Assembly: GCA_019637095.1 (NCBI GenBank)
Contig: JAHBWG010000027.1
Span: 32,867 to 96,866, forward strand
Direction of reading: 5' to 3'
Origin: Sandaracinaceae bacterium
GTDB taxonomy: Bacteria; Myxococcota_A; Polyangia; Polyangiales; Sandaracinaceae
DNA: 64,000 nucleotides
Under the pieces are notes generated by a model, which made no database searches, was not told the origin of the DNA, and worked only from the letters and a program-made list of their open reading frames with translations. Numbering within the stretch: the first letter of the stretch is position 1; every line of letters starts with the position of its first letter. A program made the translations under genes and the position numbers. Shown in pieces: positions 15,757 to 25,604 of the stretch.

Positions 15757-16695
15757 TCAACCCCAGAGGGCGGGATCGGGCGGGTGCATGCGGTGCTCGG
15801 CGTCGACGTGGAGCGCGCGCGCGCGATCGGTCGCGAGGTAGAGCGGGCCGTCGAGGTCGGCCCAGTCCGCGTCCTGCGCGGCGAGCACGGCGGGCGCGAC
15901 CGCGAGCGAGGTCGCGACCATCGTGCCGACCATCACGCGCAGCTCGAGCGCGCGCGCCCGCGCGATGCACGCGAGCGCGGGGCGCAGCCCGCCGGCCTTG
16001 TCGAGCTTGACGTTCACGGCGTGGTAGCGGTCCGCGAGCGCGTCGAGGTGCGCGGGCGCGCCGCGGAAGCTCTCGTCCGCGCACAGCGGGATCGGGCCGT
16101 CGTAGCCGCGCAGCGCCGCGTCGTCGGCGGCGGGCAGCGGCTGCTCGATCAGCTCGACGCCGAGCGCGTCGAGCGCGGGGACGAGGCGGTCGAGCGTCGC
16201 GCGGTCCCAGCCCTCGTTCGCGTCCACGACGAAGCGCGCGGCGGGCGCGCCCTCACGCGCGGCGCGCACCCGCGCGAGGTCGTCGGGCGCGCCGAGCTTG
16301 AGCTTGAGCACGGGCCACGTCGCGGCGCGGGCGGCGAGGCGCCGCGTCTCGTCCGGATCGCGGATCGGGAGCGTGTAGAGGATCGGGACCGGGCGCGGCG
16401 CTGCGAGCCCGAGGTGCGCCCACACCGGGACGCCCGCGCGCCGGGCGTCGAGCTCGAGGTGCGCGAGCTCGAGCGCGCTCGCCGCGGCGCCCTCAGCCGG
16501 CGCGCCGGAGCGGAGCGCCTCGACGACCCCCTCGACCGTCTCGCCGTAGCGCGCGTACGGCACGCACTCGCCGCGCCCGGCGAGGCCATCGCGCGCGAGG
16601 TGCGCGACGACGACGACCGCCTCGGTCTTCGCGCCGCGCGCGATGGTGAAGGGCTCGCGGAGCGGCCAGCGCTCCACCTCGACGCGCAGGGTCAA
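15757..16695 (-). CDS. L-Ala-D/L-Glu-type dipeptide epimerase (enolase superfamily)
   Basis: 312 residues. Muconate-lactonising-enzyme-like fold: N-terminal capping domain (PFTIARGAKTEA), then the barrel with the KxK motif (LKLKLG), metal ligands in VDANEGW, IEQPLP and CADES, and the distal Lys in NVKLDKAGG. These match the AEE subgroup that epimerises L-Ala-D/L-Glu dipeptides during murein recycling, though other dipeptides are possible. The TTG start at 16695 overlaps the stop of the preceding gene (TTGA). The N-terminus (LTLRVEVERWPLREPF) then aligns with the usual first strand. At 312 residues it is slightly short for the family. Confidence 0.82.
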   Translation of the reverse strand: MTLRVEVERWPLREPFTIARGAKTEAVVVVAHLARDGLAGRGECVPYARYGETVEGVVEALRSGAPAEGAAASALELAHLELDARRAGVPVWAHLGLAAPRPVPILYTLPIRDPDETRRLAARAATWPVLKLKLGAPDDLARVRAAREGAPAARFVVDANEGWDRATLDRLVPALDALGVELIEQPLPAADDAALRGYDGPIPLCADESFRGAPAHLDALADRYHAVNVKLDKAGGLRPALACIARARALELRVMVGTMVATSLAVAPAVLAAQDADWADLDGPLYLATDRARALHVDAEHRMHPPDPALWG

Positions 16696-17399
16696 TCGCG
16701 CTTGGCGACGAACACGCGGACGCGCCCGGTCATCCCCGGCGTGCCCGTGATCGTCCCGCGCAGCGTGACGGTCGATCCCGCCGCGCGCGCCGGGATCGGG
16801 AAGAGCCGCGTCGTGCCCGACGTGCTCCGGTTGGTGCTCACCCAGTTGATCCGGGTCGAGTCGCTCCGCTCGGTCACCGGCGAGCCGCTGCCCGTCTCGC
16901 TCAAGGTGTATTGACCGAACGCGACGCCGTTCTCCTCGAGGGTGATCGTCCCGTCGAGGCGGTAGCCGGAGGAGTGATCCACGTCGACCTCGATCCACGC
17001 GGCGTACTTCTGCGAGCCGGTCTGCGCGTAGGCGAGCGTGAACGGCGCGCCGAGGCCCGCGTCGATGCTCGAGACCTCCTCACCCGGGCCGAGCGCGCTG
17101 ATCATGTACCAGATGCCGCCGCCGACGAGGCAGCCGAGCAGGAGGAGGCACCCGCAGCCGATGCCGACGTAGAGCCCCGTGTTGCTCTTCTTGGGCGGCG
17201 GCCCGGGCGGCGGGAACCCACCCCCGTACGGCGGCTGCCCGCCGCCGTAGCTCGGCGGCCCCCCGTAGCTCGGCGGGCCTCCACCGTACGGCGGCCCTCC
17301 CGGAGGTCCGCCCGGCGGCGGGCCCCACCCGCCTCCACCCGGCGGCATCCCGGGAGGCCCTCCCGGCGGGAACGCGTTCATCGGCATCGTGGGCTTCAC
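16692..17399 (-). CDS. Pro/Gly/Tyr-rich single-pass membrane protein
   Basis: 235 residues. A disordered cytoplasmic N-terminus of about 70 residues is built from PPGG/PPYGG/PSYGG units. One transmembrane helix follows (YVGIGCGCLLLLGCLVGGG, about 80-105), then a beta-rich extracytoplasmic domain of about 120 residues. This layout (PxxP-rich tail, GCGC-containing helix, small outer domain) is common in Myxococcota proteins of unknown role. I place the start at the GTG at 17399, because TAGAGT ends 7 nt upstream; GTG 17408 and ATG 17387 are alternatives. It is coupled by TTGA to the epimerase gene that follows. Confidence 0.7.
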   Translation of the reverse strand: MKPTMPMNAFPPGGPPGMPPGGGGWGPPPGGPPGGPPYGGGPPSYGGPPSYGGGQPPYGGGFPPPGPPPKKSNTGLYVGIGCGCLLLLGCLVGGGIWYMISALGPGEEVSSIDAGLGAPFTLAYAQTGSQKYAAWIEVDVDHSSGYRLDGTITLEENGVAFGQYTLSETGSGSPVTERSDSTRINWVSTNRSTSGTTRLFPIPARAAGSTVTLRGTITGTPGMTGRVRVFVAKRD

Positions 17400-17406
17400 G
17401 CGCCGC

Positions 17407-17412
17407 ACTCTA
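17407..17412 (-). promoter_or_regulatory. -10-like hexamer TAGAGT, leaderless start
   Basis: TAGAGT on the minus strand ends 7 nt before the GTG at 17399 and overlaps the alternative GTG at 17408, arguing against the longer start. Confidence 0.5.
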
Positions 17413-17447
17413 TCGCCCCGCGTGCCCGCGCCACAACGGCGAACGCG

Positions 17448-18980
17448 TCAGCGCGCGGGGAGCTCGACCGCGATCGTGATGGTCCCCATGCCGAGGGTGC
17501 CGGTCGGGTCGACCCCGTAGCGCCGGATCACCTGGGCGACGCACTCGGCGGCGCGCGTGTTCTGGCGGCGCGAGGGGTCCGCCGTCGTCAGCTGGAGCGT
17601 CGAGTCCGTGAACTGCGCGATCACCACCACGCGCTCGGGCGCGTGGCCCGCGCAGTGCGCCGCGTAAGGCAGCGCGGCGCCGATGACCGACTCGGCCGTG
17701 GACCTCGCGCCGGCGCCCGCGAAGTGGAGGACCTCCCAGCGCGGCGCGAACGCCACCGCGTTCGCCACGGTAGGCGCGCCGGGCGCGTCGAACGTGGGCG
17801 CGTCGAGCGTCGGCGTCTCGGGCGTCGGCACGTCCGGCGCGGACACGTCGACAGGGACCGGCACCGCCACGCCCTCGGCCGGCAGCGCGACCGGGATCGC
17901 GTTGGTCGCGGGTGGGCCGTCGATCGCGGGCGGCGGGCGCGTGGCGAGCCGGTAGCCGAGCACGCCGAGCACGCCGAGCCCGCTCGCGAGCAGGACGGCG
18001 AGCACGCCGAGCAGGGCGAAGCGGGGCGCGACGCTGGCGGCGGGGGCGAGGGGCGCGGCGTCGCTCGGCGGCGGTCGCGAGCGCACCGGGCGCGCGAGCG
18101 CGGGGAGCGTCGGCGCGCTCGCGACGACGAGGGCGCGCTCCCGGATCGCAGTACGCAATGCGTCTTGCATCGCCGCGGCGCTCGGCCAGCGCGCGTCCGG
18201 GTCGAGCGCGAGCGCGCGCATCGCGACGTCGGCGAGCGCGCGCGGCACGTGCGGCGCGAGCGATGCCAGCTCGGGAGGCCGCCGGCCGGTGAGCCGCTCG
18301 ACGATCACGTCGTAGCCCGAGCCCTGGAACGGCACGCGCCCCGCGAGCAGCTCGTAGAGGATCGTGCCGACCGCGTAGAGATCGGCGCGCGCGTCGAGGC
18401 CGGTGCCCGCGAGCTGCTCGGGCGCCATGTACTGCGGCGTCCCGAGGAGGGTGCCGGCCGCCGTCACCGTCTTGTGCCCGATGATCTTCGAGATGCCGAA
18501 GTCGAGGATCTTCACGCGCCGGCCGTGCTCCGTCTGCGCGAGGAAGAGGTTCCCCGGCTTGAGGTCCCTGTGGACGATCCCCGCCGCGTGCGCCGCCACG
18601 AGCCCCTCGAGCAGCTCGTCCACGATCGCCACGGCCTCGTCGATCGGCAGCGCGCCGCGCGCGGCGAGCTCGTGCGCGAGGTCGTGGCCCACGAGCCGCT
18701 CGAGCGCGAGGAAGGCGGTTCCGTCCTCGGTCAGGCCGGCGTCGAGCACGCGCACGATGTACGGCGAGCCGATCGACGCGGCCGCGCGCGCCTCCTTCAT
18801 GAACCGGTCGACCTTCGCGGGGTCGGCGGCGTGGTCGGGCCAGAGCACCTTCAGCGCGACCTCGTTGCCGACGACGCGGTGGCGCGCGCGATAGACCGCC
18901 CCGAAGCCGCCCTGCCCGAGCTGCTCGTGCACGTCGTACCGGTCGACGGTCCGCCCCTCGAGGCTCGCCGGGCTCACCAC
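17448..18980 (-). CDS. Receptor-type Ser/Thr protein kinase
   Basis: 510 residues. Hanks-type kinase domain at about 12-280 with all catalytic motifs intact: glycine loop LGQGGFGAVY, VALK, HRDLKPGN, DFGIS and MAPEQ. One transmembrane helix (about 335-358) follows, then an Asp/Pro/Thr linker with PTPETPTLDAPTFDAP repeats. A C-terminal outer domain of about 110 residues contains a conserved-looking FTDSTLQL/NTRAAECVAQVIRRYGV region of unknown ligand. The orientation (kinase inside, sensor outside) is usual for myxobacterial receptor kinases. The GTG at 18980 is divergent from the FHA/sigma-54 activator with 65 bp between, which suggests the two may act in one pathway (the FHA domain reads phospho-Thr). 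Confidence 0.88.
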   Translation of the reverse strand: MVSPASLEGRTVDRYDVHEQLGQGGFGAVYRARHRVVGNEVALKVLWPDHAADPAKVDRFMKEARAAASIGSPYIVRVLDAGLTEDGTAFLALERLVGHDLAHELAARGALPIDEAVAIVDELLEGLVAAHAAGIVHRDLKPGNLFLAQTEHGRRVKILDFGISKIIGHKTVTAAGTLLGTPQYMAPEQLAGTGLDARADLYAVGTILYELLAGRVPFQGSGYDVIVERLTGRRPPELASLAPHVPRALADVAMRALALDPDARWPSAAAMQDALRTAIRERALVVASAPTLPALARPVRSRPPPSDAAPLAPAASVAPRFALLGVLAVLLASGLGVLGVLGYRLATRPPPAIDGPPATNAIPVALPAEGVAVPVPVDVSAPDVPTPETPTLDAPTFDAPGAPTVANAVAFAPRWEVLHFAGAGARSTAESVIGAALPYAAHCAGHAPERVVVIAQFTDSTLQLTTADPSRRQNTRAAECVAQVIRRYGVDPTGTLGMGTITIAVELPAR

Positions 18981-19031
18981 CCGTCGAGGATGGCACGGCC
19001 CGGCCCGGGTGCCCGCGCCGGCGCGCCGCGC

Positions 19032-19037
19032 TACGCT
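19032..19037 (+). promoter_or_regulatory. -10-like hexamer TACGCT, leaderless start
   Basis: TACGCT ends 8 nt before the TTG at 19046, supporting this unusual start codon. Confidence 0.35.
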
Positions 19038-19045
19038 CGCCCGGG

Positions 19046-20818
<1,773 letters not shown>

Positions 20819-20833
20819 GCTTGCGCGGTGGGC

Positions 20834-20860
20834 GCTTGCCCGATCGAGCAAGCCTTGCTC
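20834..20860. promoter_or_regulatory. Inverted repeats, candidate activator binding site (UAS)
   Basis: Two overlapping inverted repeats: GCTTGC-N8-GCAAGC (20834-20853) and GAGCAAG-C-CTTGCTC (20846-20860). They lie 33-59 bp upstream of the -24 element at 20893, directly after the activator gene. They could be the Fis-HTH enhancer or, alternatively, a terminator of the activator gene. Confidence 0.4.
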
Positions 20861-20892
20861 GCCCGCTCCGCCGGCGCTTCGCGCGCGCCGTG

Positions 20893-20909
20893 CTGGCCCG
20901 TGCCTTGCG
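20893..20909 (+). promoter_or_regulatory. Candidate sigma-54 promoter (-24/-12)
   Basis: CTGGCCCGTGCCTTGCG matches the sigma-54 consensus YTGGCACGrNNNTTGCW, with GG and GC exactly 12 bp apart. It differs at three less critical positions. The predicted start near 20920 leaves a leader of about 50 nt with GGAG before the ATG at 20971. Confidence 0.55.
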
Positions 20910-20970
20910 GAAGGGTCGACTCGCTCGCGAGCTCGCGAGCGGGAAGACACCGCACACGGAGACCACGCCC

Positions 20971-21420
20971 ATGAACTTCGACATCAACCAGATCCGCAAC
21001 GCCGCCGCGGCCGCCTCGAGCTCCGAAGACGACGCCTCGACGGGAGAGCTCAACCTCCCGAAGGCGATCGCGGGCGCGCTCGTCGGCGCGCTCGTCACCG
21101 GCCTGCTGTACGGCGTCGTCGGCCGCTTCGTCGCCGAGTTCAGCTACCTCGCCGTCCTCATCGGCAGCGCCTCGGGGCTGCTCGCCGTCCGCCTCGGCGG
21201 CAAGGCCTCGCCCGTCGCGGGCGGCGTCGCCGCGGCCGCTTCGCTGGCCATGGTGCTCGCGGCCAAGGTGCTCGTCGGCGCGCCCGGCGGCATGAGCTGG
21301 ATCAGCTACCACACGACGATGTTCGACATCATCTTCTGCTACCTCGCCAACCCGATCGCCGCGTTCGTCGCCGGCGGCACGGGGGCGGGCCGCGGCCTGC
21401 TGCGCCGGCTGCCCTTCTGA
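20971..21420 (+). CDS. Small polytopic membrane protein under probable sigma-54 control
   Basis: 149 residues: a soluble N-terminus with an Ala/Ser/Asp-rich stretch (about 10-30), then four predicted transmembrane helices (about 32-52, 57-75, 80-100, 115-138) with a Gly-rich loop, ending in Arg-Arg-Leu. It belongs to no family I recognise. The ATG at 20971 is preceded by GGAG about 8-11 nt upstream and by the sigma-54-type promoter at 20893-20909, unlike most genes here. It is probably a target of the adjacent FHA activator and may be an output of the kinase pathway. Confidence 0.75.
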   Translation: MNFDINQIRNAAAAASSSEDDASTGELNLPKAIAGALVGALVTGLLYGVVGRFVAEFSYLAVLIGSASGLLAVRLGGKASPVAGGVAAAASLAMVLAAKVLVGAPGGMSWISYHTTMFDIIFCYLANPIAAFVAGGTGAGRGLLRRLPF

Positions 21421-21425
21421 AGGGC

Positions 21426-21441
21426 GCCCGCGCACGCGGGC
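21426..21441 (+). terminator. Hairpin directly after the small membrane protein gene
   Basis: A perfect 7-bp stem GCCCGCG/CGCGGGC with a CA centre, 5 bp after the stop at 21420. CTTTCT follows 9 bp later. Confidence 0.45.
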
Positions 21442-21466
21442 CGCACGAGCTTTCTCCGACGCGCGA

Positions 21467-21511
21467 CCGGCCGAGGCCTCGACCATCGCACGCGGACGAG
21501 GCCTCGGCCGG
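21467..21511. repeat. 15-bp perfect inverted repeat between convergent genes
   Basis: CCGGCCGAGGCCTCG (21467-21481) pairs perfectly with its complement at 21497-21511 around a 15-nt loop. It is much longer than the other hairpins here. It sits between the converging small membrane gene and purN, and is probably a bidirectional terminator or a protein-binding palindrome. Confidence 0.55.
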
Positions 21512-21567
21512 GTCTCCCCGACACGGTCTCGGCCACCGCACGCGCGCTCGGAGTCCTTCTCCCGCGG

Positions 21568-21596
21568 AGCCCCGCACCCTTCATGGGCGCGGGGCT
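21568..21596 (-). terminator. Hairpin spanning the purN stop codon
   Basis: AGCCCCGC (21568-21575) and GCGGGGCT (21589-21596) form an 8-bp stem with the purN stop (21581-21583) in the loop. It may slow or end transcription of the operon. There is no T-run. Confidence 0.3.
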
Positions 21597-22195
21597 TCGC
21601 CCTCTTCGAAACGCGCGATCTCGTCCATCGAGCGCCCGCGCGCGAGCGCGTCGACGACGCGGGGGAAGAGCGCGTGCTCCGCCGCCTGGATGCGGGCGTG
21701 CAGGCGCGCCGCGTCGTCGCCCGGCGAGACACGGACGGCCGCCTGCGCGAGGATGCGCCCGGTGTCGACGCCCGCGTCGACGAGGTGCACGGTGCAGCCG
21801 GTGATGCGCACGCCCGCGTCGAGCGCCTGCCGCGGCGCGTCCATCCCCGGGAACGCCGGCAAGAGCGACGGATGCACGTTGACGATGCGGTCGCGGAACG
21901 CGGCGAGGGTCGCCGGCCCGATCAGCCGCATGAACCCCGCGAGCACGACGAGCCCGGGCTCGAGCTGCGCGATCGCGCGCGCGAGGGCCTCGTCCCACGC
22001 GGCCCGGTCGGCGTGCGCGCTCGGCGGCACGACGATCGCCGGCAGGCCGCGCGCGCGCGCGAGCTCGAGCGCCGGCGCCGAGGCGCGATCGCTGAGCACA
22101 CCGGCGAGCGTCGCGGCGCAGCGCCCCTCGTCGATCGCGCGCGCGAGCGCGGCGAGGTTGCTGCCACGACCGCTGGCGAGCACGGCCACCCTCAC
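21581..22195 (-). CDS. purN: Phosphoribosylglycinamide formyltransferase
   Basis: 204 residues, the normal length for PurN (GART), which transfers a formyl group from 10-formyl-THF to GAR in purine synthesis. Motifs: N-terminal phosphate loop LASGRGSNL, the active-site region AGFMRLIG, the catalytic Asn-His pair in IVNVHPSLLPAFPG, and the Asp of HLVDAGVDTG. The GTG start at 22195 overlaps the stop of the preceding lipoprotein gene (GTGA), so translation is coupled to it. That neighbour has no obvious purine role, so the operon is mixed. Apart from the GTG start there is nothing unusual. Confidence 0.95.
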   Translation of the reverse strand: MRVAVLASGRGSNLAALARAIDEGRCAATLAGVLSDRASAPALELARARGLPAIVVPPSAHADRAAWDEALARAIAQLEPGLVVLAGFMRLIGPATLAAFRDRIVNVHPSLLPAFPGMDAPRQALDAGVRITGCTVHLVDAGVDTGRILAQAAVRVSPGDDAARLHARIQAAEHALFPRVVDALARGRSMDEIARFEEGEAPRP

Positions 22196-23763
22196 GGCGC
22201 CTCCTCGGCTTGCGCCAGCTCCACGTACGCGCGCTCGGCGCGCTCCACGCCCGCGAGGTCGGGCACGACCAGCGCGCGCGACGTCCGCGCTCCCCGCCGC
22301 CAGACCGAGAGCTCGACGCGGGCGCTCGCGGGCAGATCGCGGAGCGCCCACGCGACGTCGTCGGGCGCGGCGACCGGCGTCGCGCCGACGGCGAGCAGGA
22401 CGTCGCCCACCTCGAGCGGGCCCCCTTCCCCGGCCGCGTCGATCCGCAGGAGGGGCAACGTCTCGTGCTCCGTCCACGTCTCGACGCCGAGCGCGCTCCG
22501 CAGGGCCGCCTCGGTCGGCGCGGCGAGCGCTTGCTCGACGGCGCGCCAACCGAGCGGCGAGAGGCAGTCGTCGACAGCGATCTCCGTCCCGGGCTCGAGG
22601 AGCGCCGCGAGGTGGCTGGCGGCGTCGGGCCACACGGCGGCGAGGTCACCGAGGACACCCTCGGACGAGATCGTACCCCGCGCTGCCGCGAGCGCGGCGG
22701 CGAGCGAGCTGCCCTGGGCGGTGAGATCCGCGTCGAGGCAGAACGCGGCCAGGGTGCCGCGATGCGCGGCGTGGTCGGGCACGGCGGCGATCCGGATCAT
22801 CTGACGCGGCACCGCGCGCGGCGACAGCTCGAGCAGCCCTGCGCCCGCCCGCAGCGCGAGGTACGCGGCCACGCCTTCGCTCACCCAGGGCTCCTCCGAG
22901 CGCAAGAAATGTTGCGCGAGCGGCGTGAGCGCCCCAGCGAGGGCGAGCACGGGATCCTCGGCCGGCTCGAGCGCCCAGACGATCGCGCCACCCGCGCGCG
23001 CGGCCCACGGCGCGCCGTCGGCGGGGTGCAGGACGATGAGGATCGCGCTCGCCGGCGAGTCTCCGAGCGAGCCCGCGAGCTCGCGGTAGACCCCGGCGAG
23101 CACGTCCGCCGCGCGCCCGAGCGCCTCGCGCGAGAGGGAGCCCACCACGAGCAACGTGTCGGCGCCGACCTCGCGGCTAGTCCGCGCGAGCGGGCCGACC
23201 TCGTAGACCTCGTCGGCGAGCCGCGTCAGGCTCGGCGCGTCGAACGCGCGGTGATCGTCGCCCGCGCTCGTCGCGAGCGGCAGCGCGCCGGTGTCGAGGA
23301 ACAGCGTGGCCGGCACCTCCACCGGCTCGCCGTCGACGACGATCGCCGGCAGGAACGTGCGCCCCGCGAGGTGCCAGCCAGCGGCGTGACGGAAGCTCTC
23401 GCCGGGCGCCGCGCGCGAGACGAGCGTGACCTCGTGGCGGAGCTCCGTCGGCTCGCCCACCGGACCGAGCGCGTGCCGCGCCTCACCGAAGACGACCTCG
23501 ACCTCACGCCGCGTCGCGGGCAGCGCCGCCGGATCGAGGCGCACCTCGAGCACGACGCGCCCCGCCTCGGCGTCGAAGACGGCGATCACGCAGGCACGCG
23601 GCGTGTCCGCGCCGAGCTCGTCGCAGCTCGGGCGCTCCGCGCCGCTCGTGCTCGGCGGCCCCACGCGGGCGCGCAGGTGGCCGGGCCGCGCGACGCGCGC
23701 AGGGCCGCAGCTCGCGATCGTGAGCGCCACGAGCCACCACCGCGCGCCGCACCATCCACGCAC
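22192..23763 (-). CDS. Lipoprotein with M61-like (degenerate) and PDZ domains
   Basis: 523 residues. Lipoprotein signal (WWLVALTIASC, lipobox IASC) after a GTG start 8 bp downstream of the previous stop. The N-terminal beta domain (about 55-250) and the central helical region, with EPWVSEGVAAYLALRAG, follow the layout of M61 glycyl aminopeptidases. The zinc-binding HExxH expected before this segment reads LTPLAQHFL, so metal binding and catalysis are probably lost. A C-terminal PDZ domain (about 435-510, GGPLEVGDVLLAVGATPV) follows. It may bind peptides or act as a scaffold on the outer-membrane inner face. The M61 assignment is by motif order only and is moderate. Confidence 0.65.
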   Translation of the reverse strand: MRGWCGARWWLVALTIASCGPARVARPGHLRARVGPPSTSGAERPSCDELGADTPRACVIAVFDAEAGRVVLEVRLDPAALPATRREVEVVFGEARHALGPVGEPTELRHEVTLVSRAAPGESFRHAAGWHLAGRTFLPAIVVDGEPVEVPATLFLDTGALPLATSAGDDHRAFDAPSLTRLADEVYEVGPLARTSREVGADTLLVVGSLSREALGRAADVLAGVYRELAGSLGDSPASAILIVLHPADGAPWAARAGGAIVWALEPAEDPVLALAGALTPLAQHFLRSEEPWVSEGVAAYLALRAGAGLLELSPRAVPRQMIRIAAVPDHAAHRGTLAAFCLDADLTAQGSSLAAALAAARGTISSEGVLGDLAAVWPDAASHLAALLEPGTEIAVDDCLSPLGWRAVEQALAAPTEAALRSALGVETWTEHETLPLLRIDAAGEGGPLEVGDVLLAVGATPVAAPDDVAWALRDLPASARVELSVWRRGARTSRALVVPDLAGVERAERAYVELAQAEEAP

Positions 23764-23770
23764 GGCGCGC

Positions 23771-24490
23771 CTACGAGAGCTCGAGCACGCTCCGACAGAG
23801 CGCGCCGAGGTCCGCGAGGTCCGTGTCCCGGTGCGTGGGGATGACGCGAGGCCCGCCCGCGAGGCGCTCTTCGACGTCGAGCTGCTCGGGCCCCTCGGCC
23901 GCCCACCACACGACGGTGGACGTCGACGAGGCGAGCCCGACGAGCACCCGGCACGTGTCGGGGCCGACCACCGGGTGCTTGCGGTCGACCACCACGAGCA
24001 CCGAGCGACCACGCAGCCGACGGAGCCAATCCACGAGCGCTTGCTCGCTCTCGACCGACGCGACCTCGGCCCGCTCGCCGAGCATGTCCGAGAGGAGGAA
24101 GACGACGACGGACGCGCGCGTGACCGCCAGGACGTGGACGACCTCGGCGCTCGGCGCCTGGCTGCGCCGCTCGCGCACCTCCGAGCTGGCCTCCTCGACC
24201 GGCTCCGGCGCGTCGTCACGCAGGGCGAGGGCGAGCGCCGCGCGGACCTGCGCGCCGATGTCGAGCGCGTCGCCGATCCCGACCGTGGCGCTCAGCGCGC
24301 TGAAGAGCGGGCCCTCGATGAACACGCGCAGCGGCGTCGCGCTCTCGGGCACGGCGGTGACCCCGCCGAGGCGCTGCGCCTCCTCGAGGACCTCGCGGAC
24401 CCGACGCGGCGAGAGGACGGCCGAGAGGACCTCCTCCACGATCACCGCGGCGGAAGCGCGCTTGGCTCCGCGCCGTTTGGGCTCGCCCAC
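23771..24490 (-). CDS. Cytoplasmic protein of unknown function
   Basis: 239 residues without signal or membrane segments. A helical, Glu/Arg-rich N-terminal half (VEEVLSAVLSPRRVREVLEEA, resembling a small regulatory helix bundle) precedes an alpha/beta C-terminal half (VHVLAVTRASVVVFLLSDM; LVVVDRKHPVVGPDTCRVL). The latter reads like a receiver- or Rossmann-type core without the phospho-acceptor pattern. It is the first gene of a probable three-gene transcript with the PDZ lipoprotein and purN. I do not recognise the family. The start is supported by TAGACT 7 nt before the GTG. Confidence 0.6.
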   Translation of the reverse strand: MGEPKRRGAKRASAAVIVEEVLSAVLSPRRVREVLEEAQRLGGVTAVPESATPLRVFIEGPLFSALSATVGIGDALDIGAQVRAALALALRDDAPEPVEEASSEVRERRSQAPSAEVVHVLAVTRASVVVFLLSDMLGERAEVASVESEQALVDWLRRLRGRSVLVVVDRKHPVVGPDTCRVLVGLASSTSTVVWWAAEGPEQLDVEERLAGGPRVIPTHRDTDLADLGALCRSVLELS

Positions 24491-24497
24491 GCTCGGC

Positions 24498-24503
24498 AGT
24501 CTA
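24498..24503 (-). promoter_or_regulatory. -10-like hexamer TAGACT, leaderless start
   Basis: TAGACT on the minus strand ends 7 nt before the GTG at 24490. This is the probable promoter of the three-gene unit ending in purN. Confidence 0.5.
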
Positions 24504-24575
24504 TCAGAGGAGCGCCGCGCCGCCCAAGCGCCGGCGCGGGATCGGGGATCGCGAGCGCGACCTCGATGACCGCCG

Positions 24576-25604
24576 TCAGAAGTGGCTGAGGGTGAGCGCC
24601 GCGCCCGCGAAGTGTTGGCTCGCGACGGGCGTGACCGTGAGCTCGGGCGCGTTCGGCTCGTCGCCGAGCGCGACGCGCACGCGCACCTCGCGCGAGGTGG
24701 CGAGCCCGAGGATCATCATCACGACGCCCGCGGCCTGCAGGATCCCGCTGATGATCAGCAGGGTCCCGAGCAGCTCGAAGTCCCACGCGTCGATGTAGCC
24801 GAGCATGGCCCACGGCCCGATGAGCGGGATCCAGCCCCACGTGTTCACGTCGCTGTTCGACGAGGTGAGCCCGCTGATCCCGGTGATGACCCACGGCACC
24901 GCGAAGATGGGGAGCCCGGCCCAGAACAGGCCCATGTTCGGCCGCGACTCGTACGCGTACTGCGGCTGCGGGCGATAGCCCGGGCCCCCGCTGTAGATGG
25001 GCTGCGGCGCGGGCTGCACGTAGACGCCGCCCTGCCCCTGCACCTGAACGCCCGAGGCGACGAGCTGGATCGACTCGCGCGCGATCCCGCCGGCCATGAT
25101 CATGACCGTGCGCTGGATCGGCGCGTAGCCGCTCGCGCGGATCTCGATCACCGCGCTGCCCGCGCGGGCGCGGATGCGCGCGGCCTGCGGGAACGTCCCG
25201 CGATCCACGCCGTTGACGAGCACCTGCGCCCCCGCGACGCCCCCGGTGATCTCGATGGTGCCGAGCTGCGCGGAGATCTGTCCGAGCGCCTCCTGCAGCG
25301 CCGGCCGCCGCGGGTTGATCCACGGGTCCTGCGTCGCGAGCGCCTGCTGCAGGTGCACCTCCGCCTCGACGAAGTTGCCGAGCGCCTGCTCGGCGAGCGC
25401 GACCTGCGCCAGCGCCTGGGCGGACTGCGAGAGGTTGTACGCGTCCATGAAGCGCTGGAGCGCCTCGGCGTCGCGCTGCTGGCGGCGCAGCTCGAGCCCC
25501 TCCTGAAGGAGCACCTCGACGCTCTGGGCGCGAGCGAGCGGAGCGGTGGTGGCGAGGAGCACCGCGCAGGCGGCGCCGACGAGAAGGTTCGCGCGCAGAG
25601 TCAT
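24576..25604 (-). CDS. TPR/PEGA-domain membrane protein coupled to a kinase gene
   Basis: 342 residues. Signal peptide (about 1-27, ending ARAQ), TPR-like helices (about 30-115), a PEGA domain (about 118-195: IEITGGVAGAQVLVNG and IRASGYAPIQRTV), a Pro/Gln/Tyr-rich linker, and two to three C-terminal hydrophobic segments (about 235-310). PEGA domains are surface-associated beta modules. The start ATG overlaps the kinase stop (ATGA), so this protein is made together with the kinase and is a candidate partner or substrate of it. Nothing indicates an enzymatic role. Confidence 0.8.
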   Translation of the reverse strand: MTLRANLLVGAACAVLLATTAPLARAQSVEVLLQEGLELRRQQRDAEALQRFMDAYNLSQSAQALAQVALAEQALGNFVEAEVHLQQALATQDPWINPRRPALQEALGQISAQLGTIEITGGVAGAQVLVNGVDRGTFPQAARIRARAGSAVIEIRASGYAPIQRTVMIMAGGIARESIQLVASGVQVQGQGGVYVQPAPQPIYSGGPGYRPQPQYAYESRPNMGLFWAGLPIFAVPWVITGISGLTSSNSDVNTWGWIPLIGPWAMLGYIDAWDFELLGTLLIISGILQAAGVVMMILGLATSREVRVRVALGDEPNAPELTVTPVASQHFAGAALTLSHF

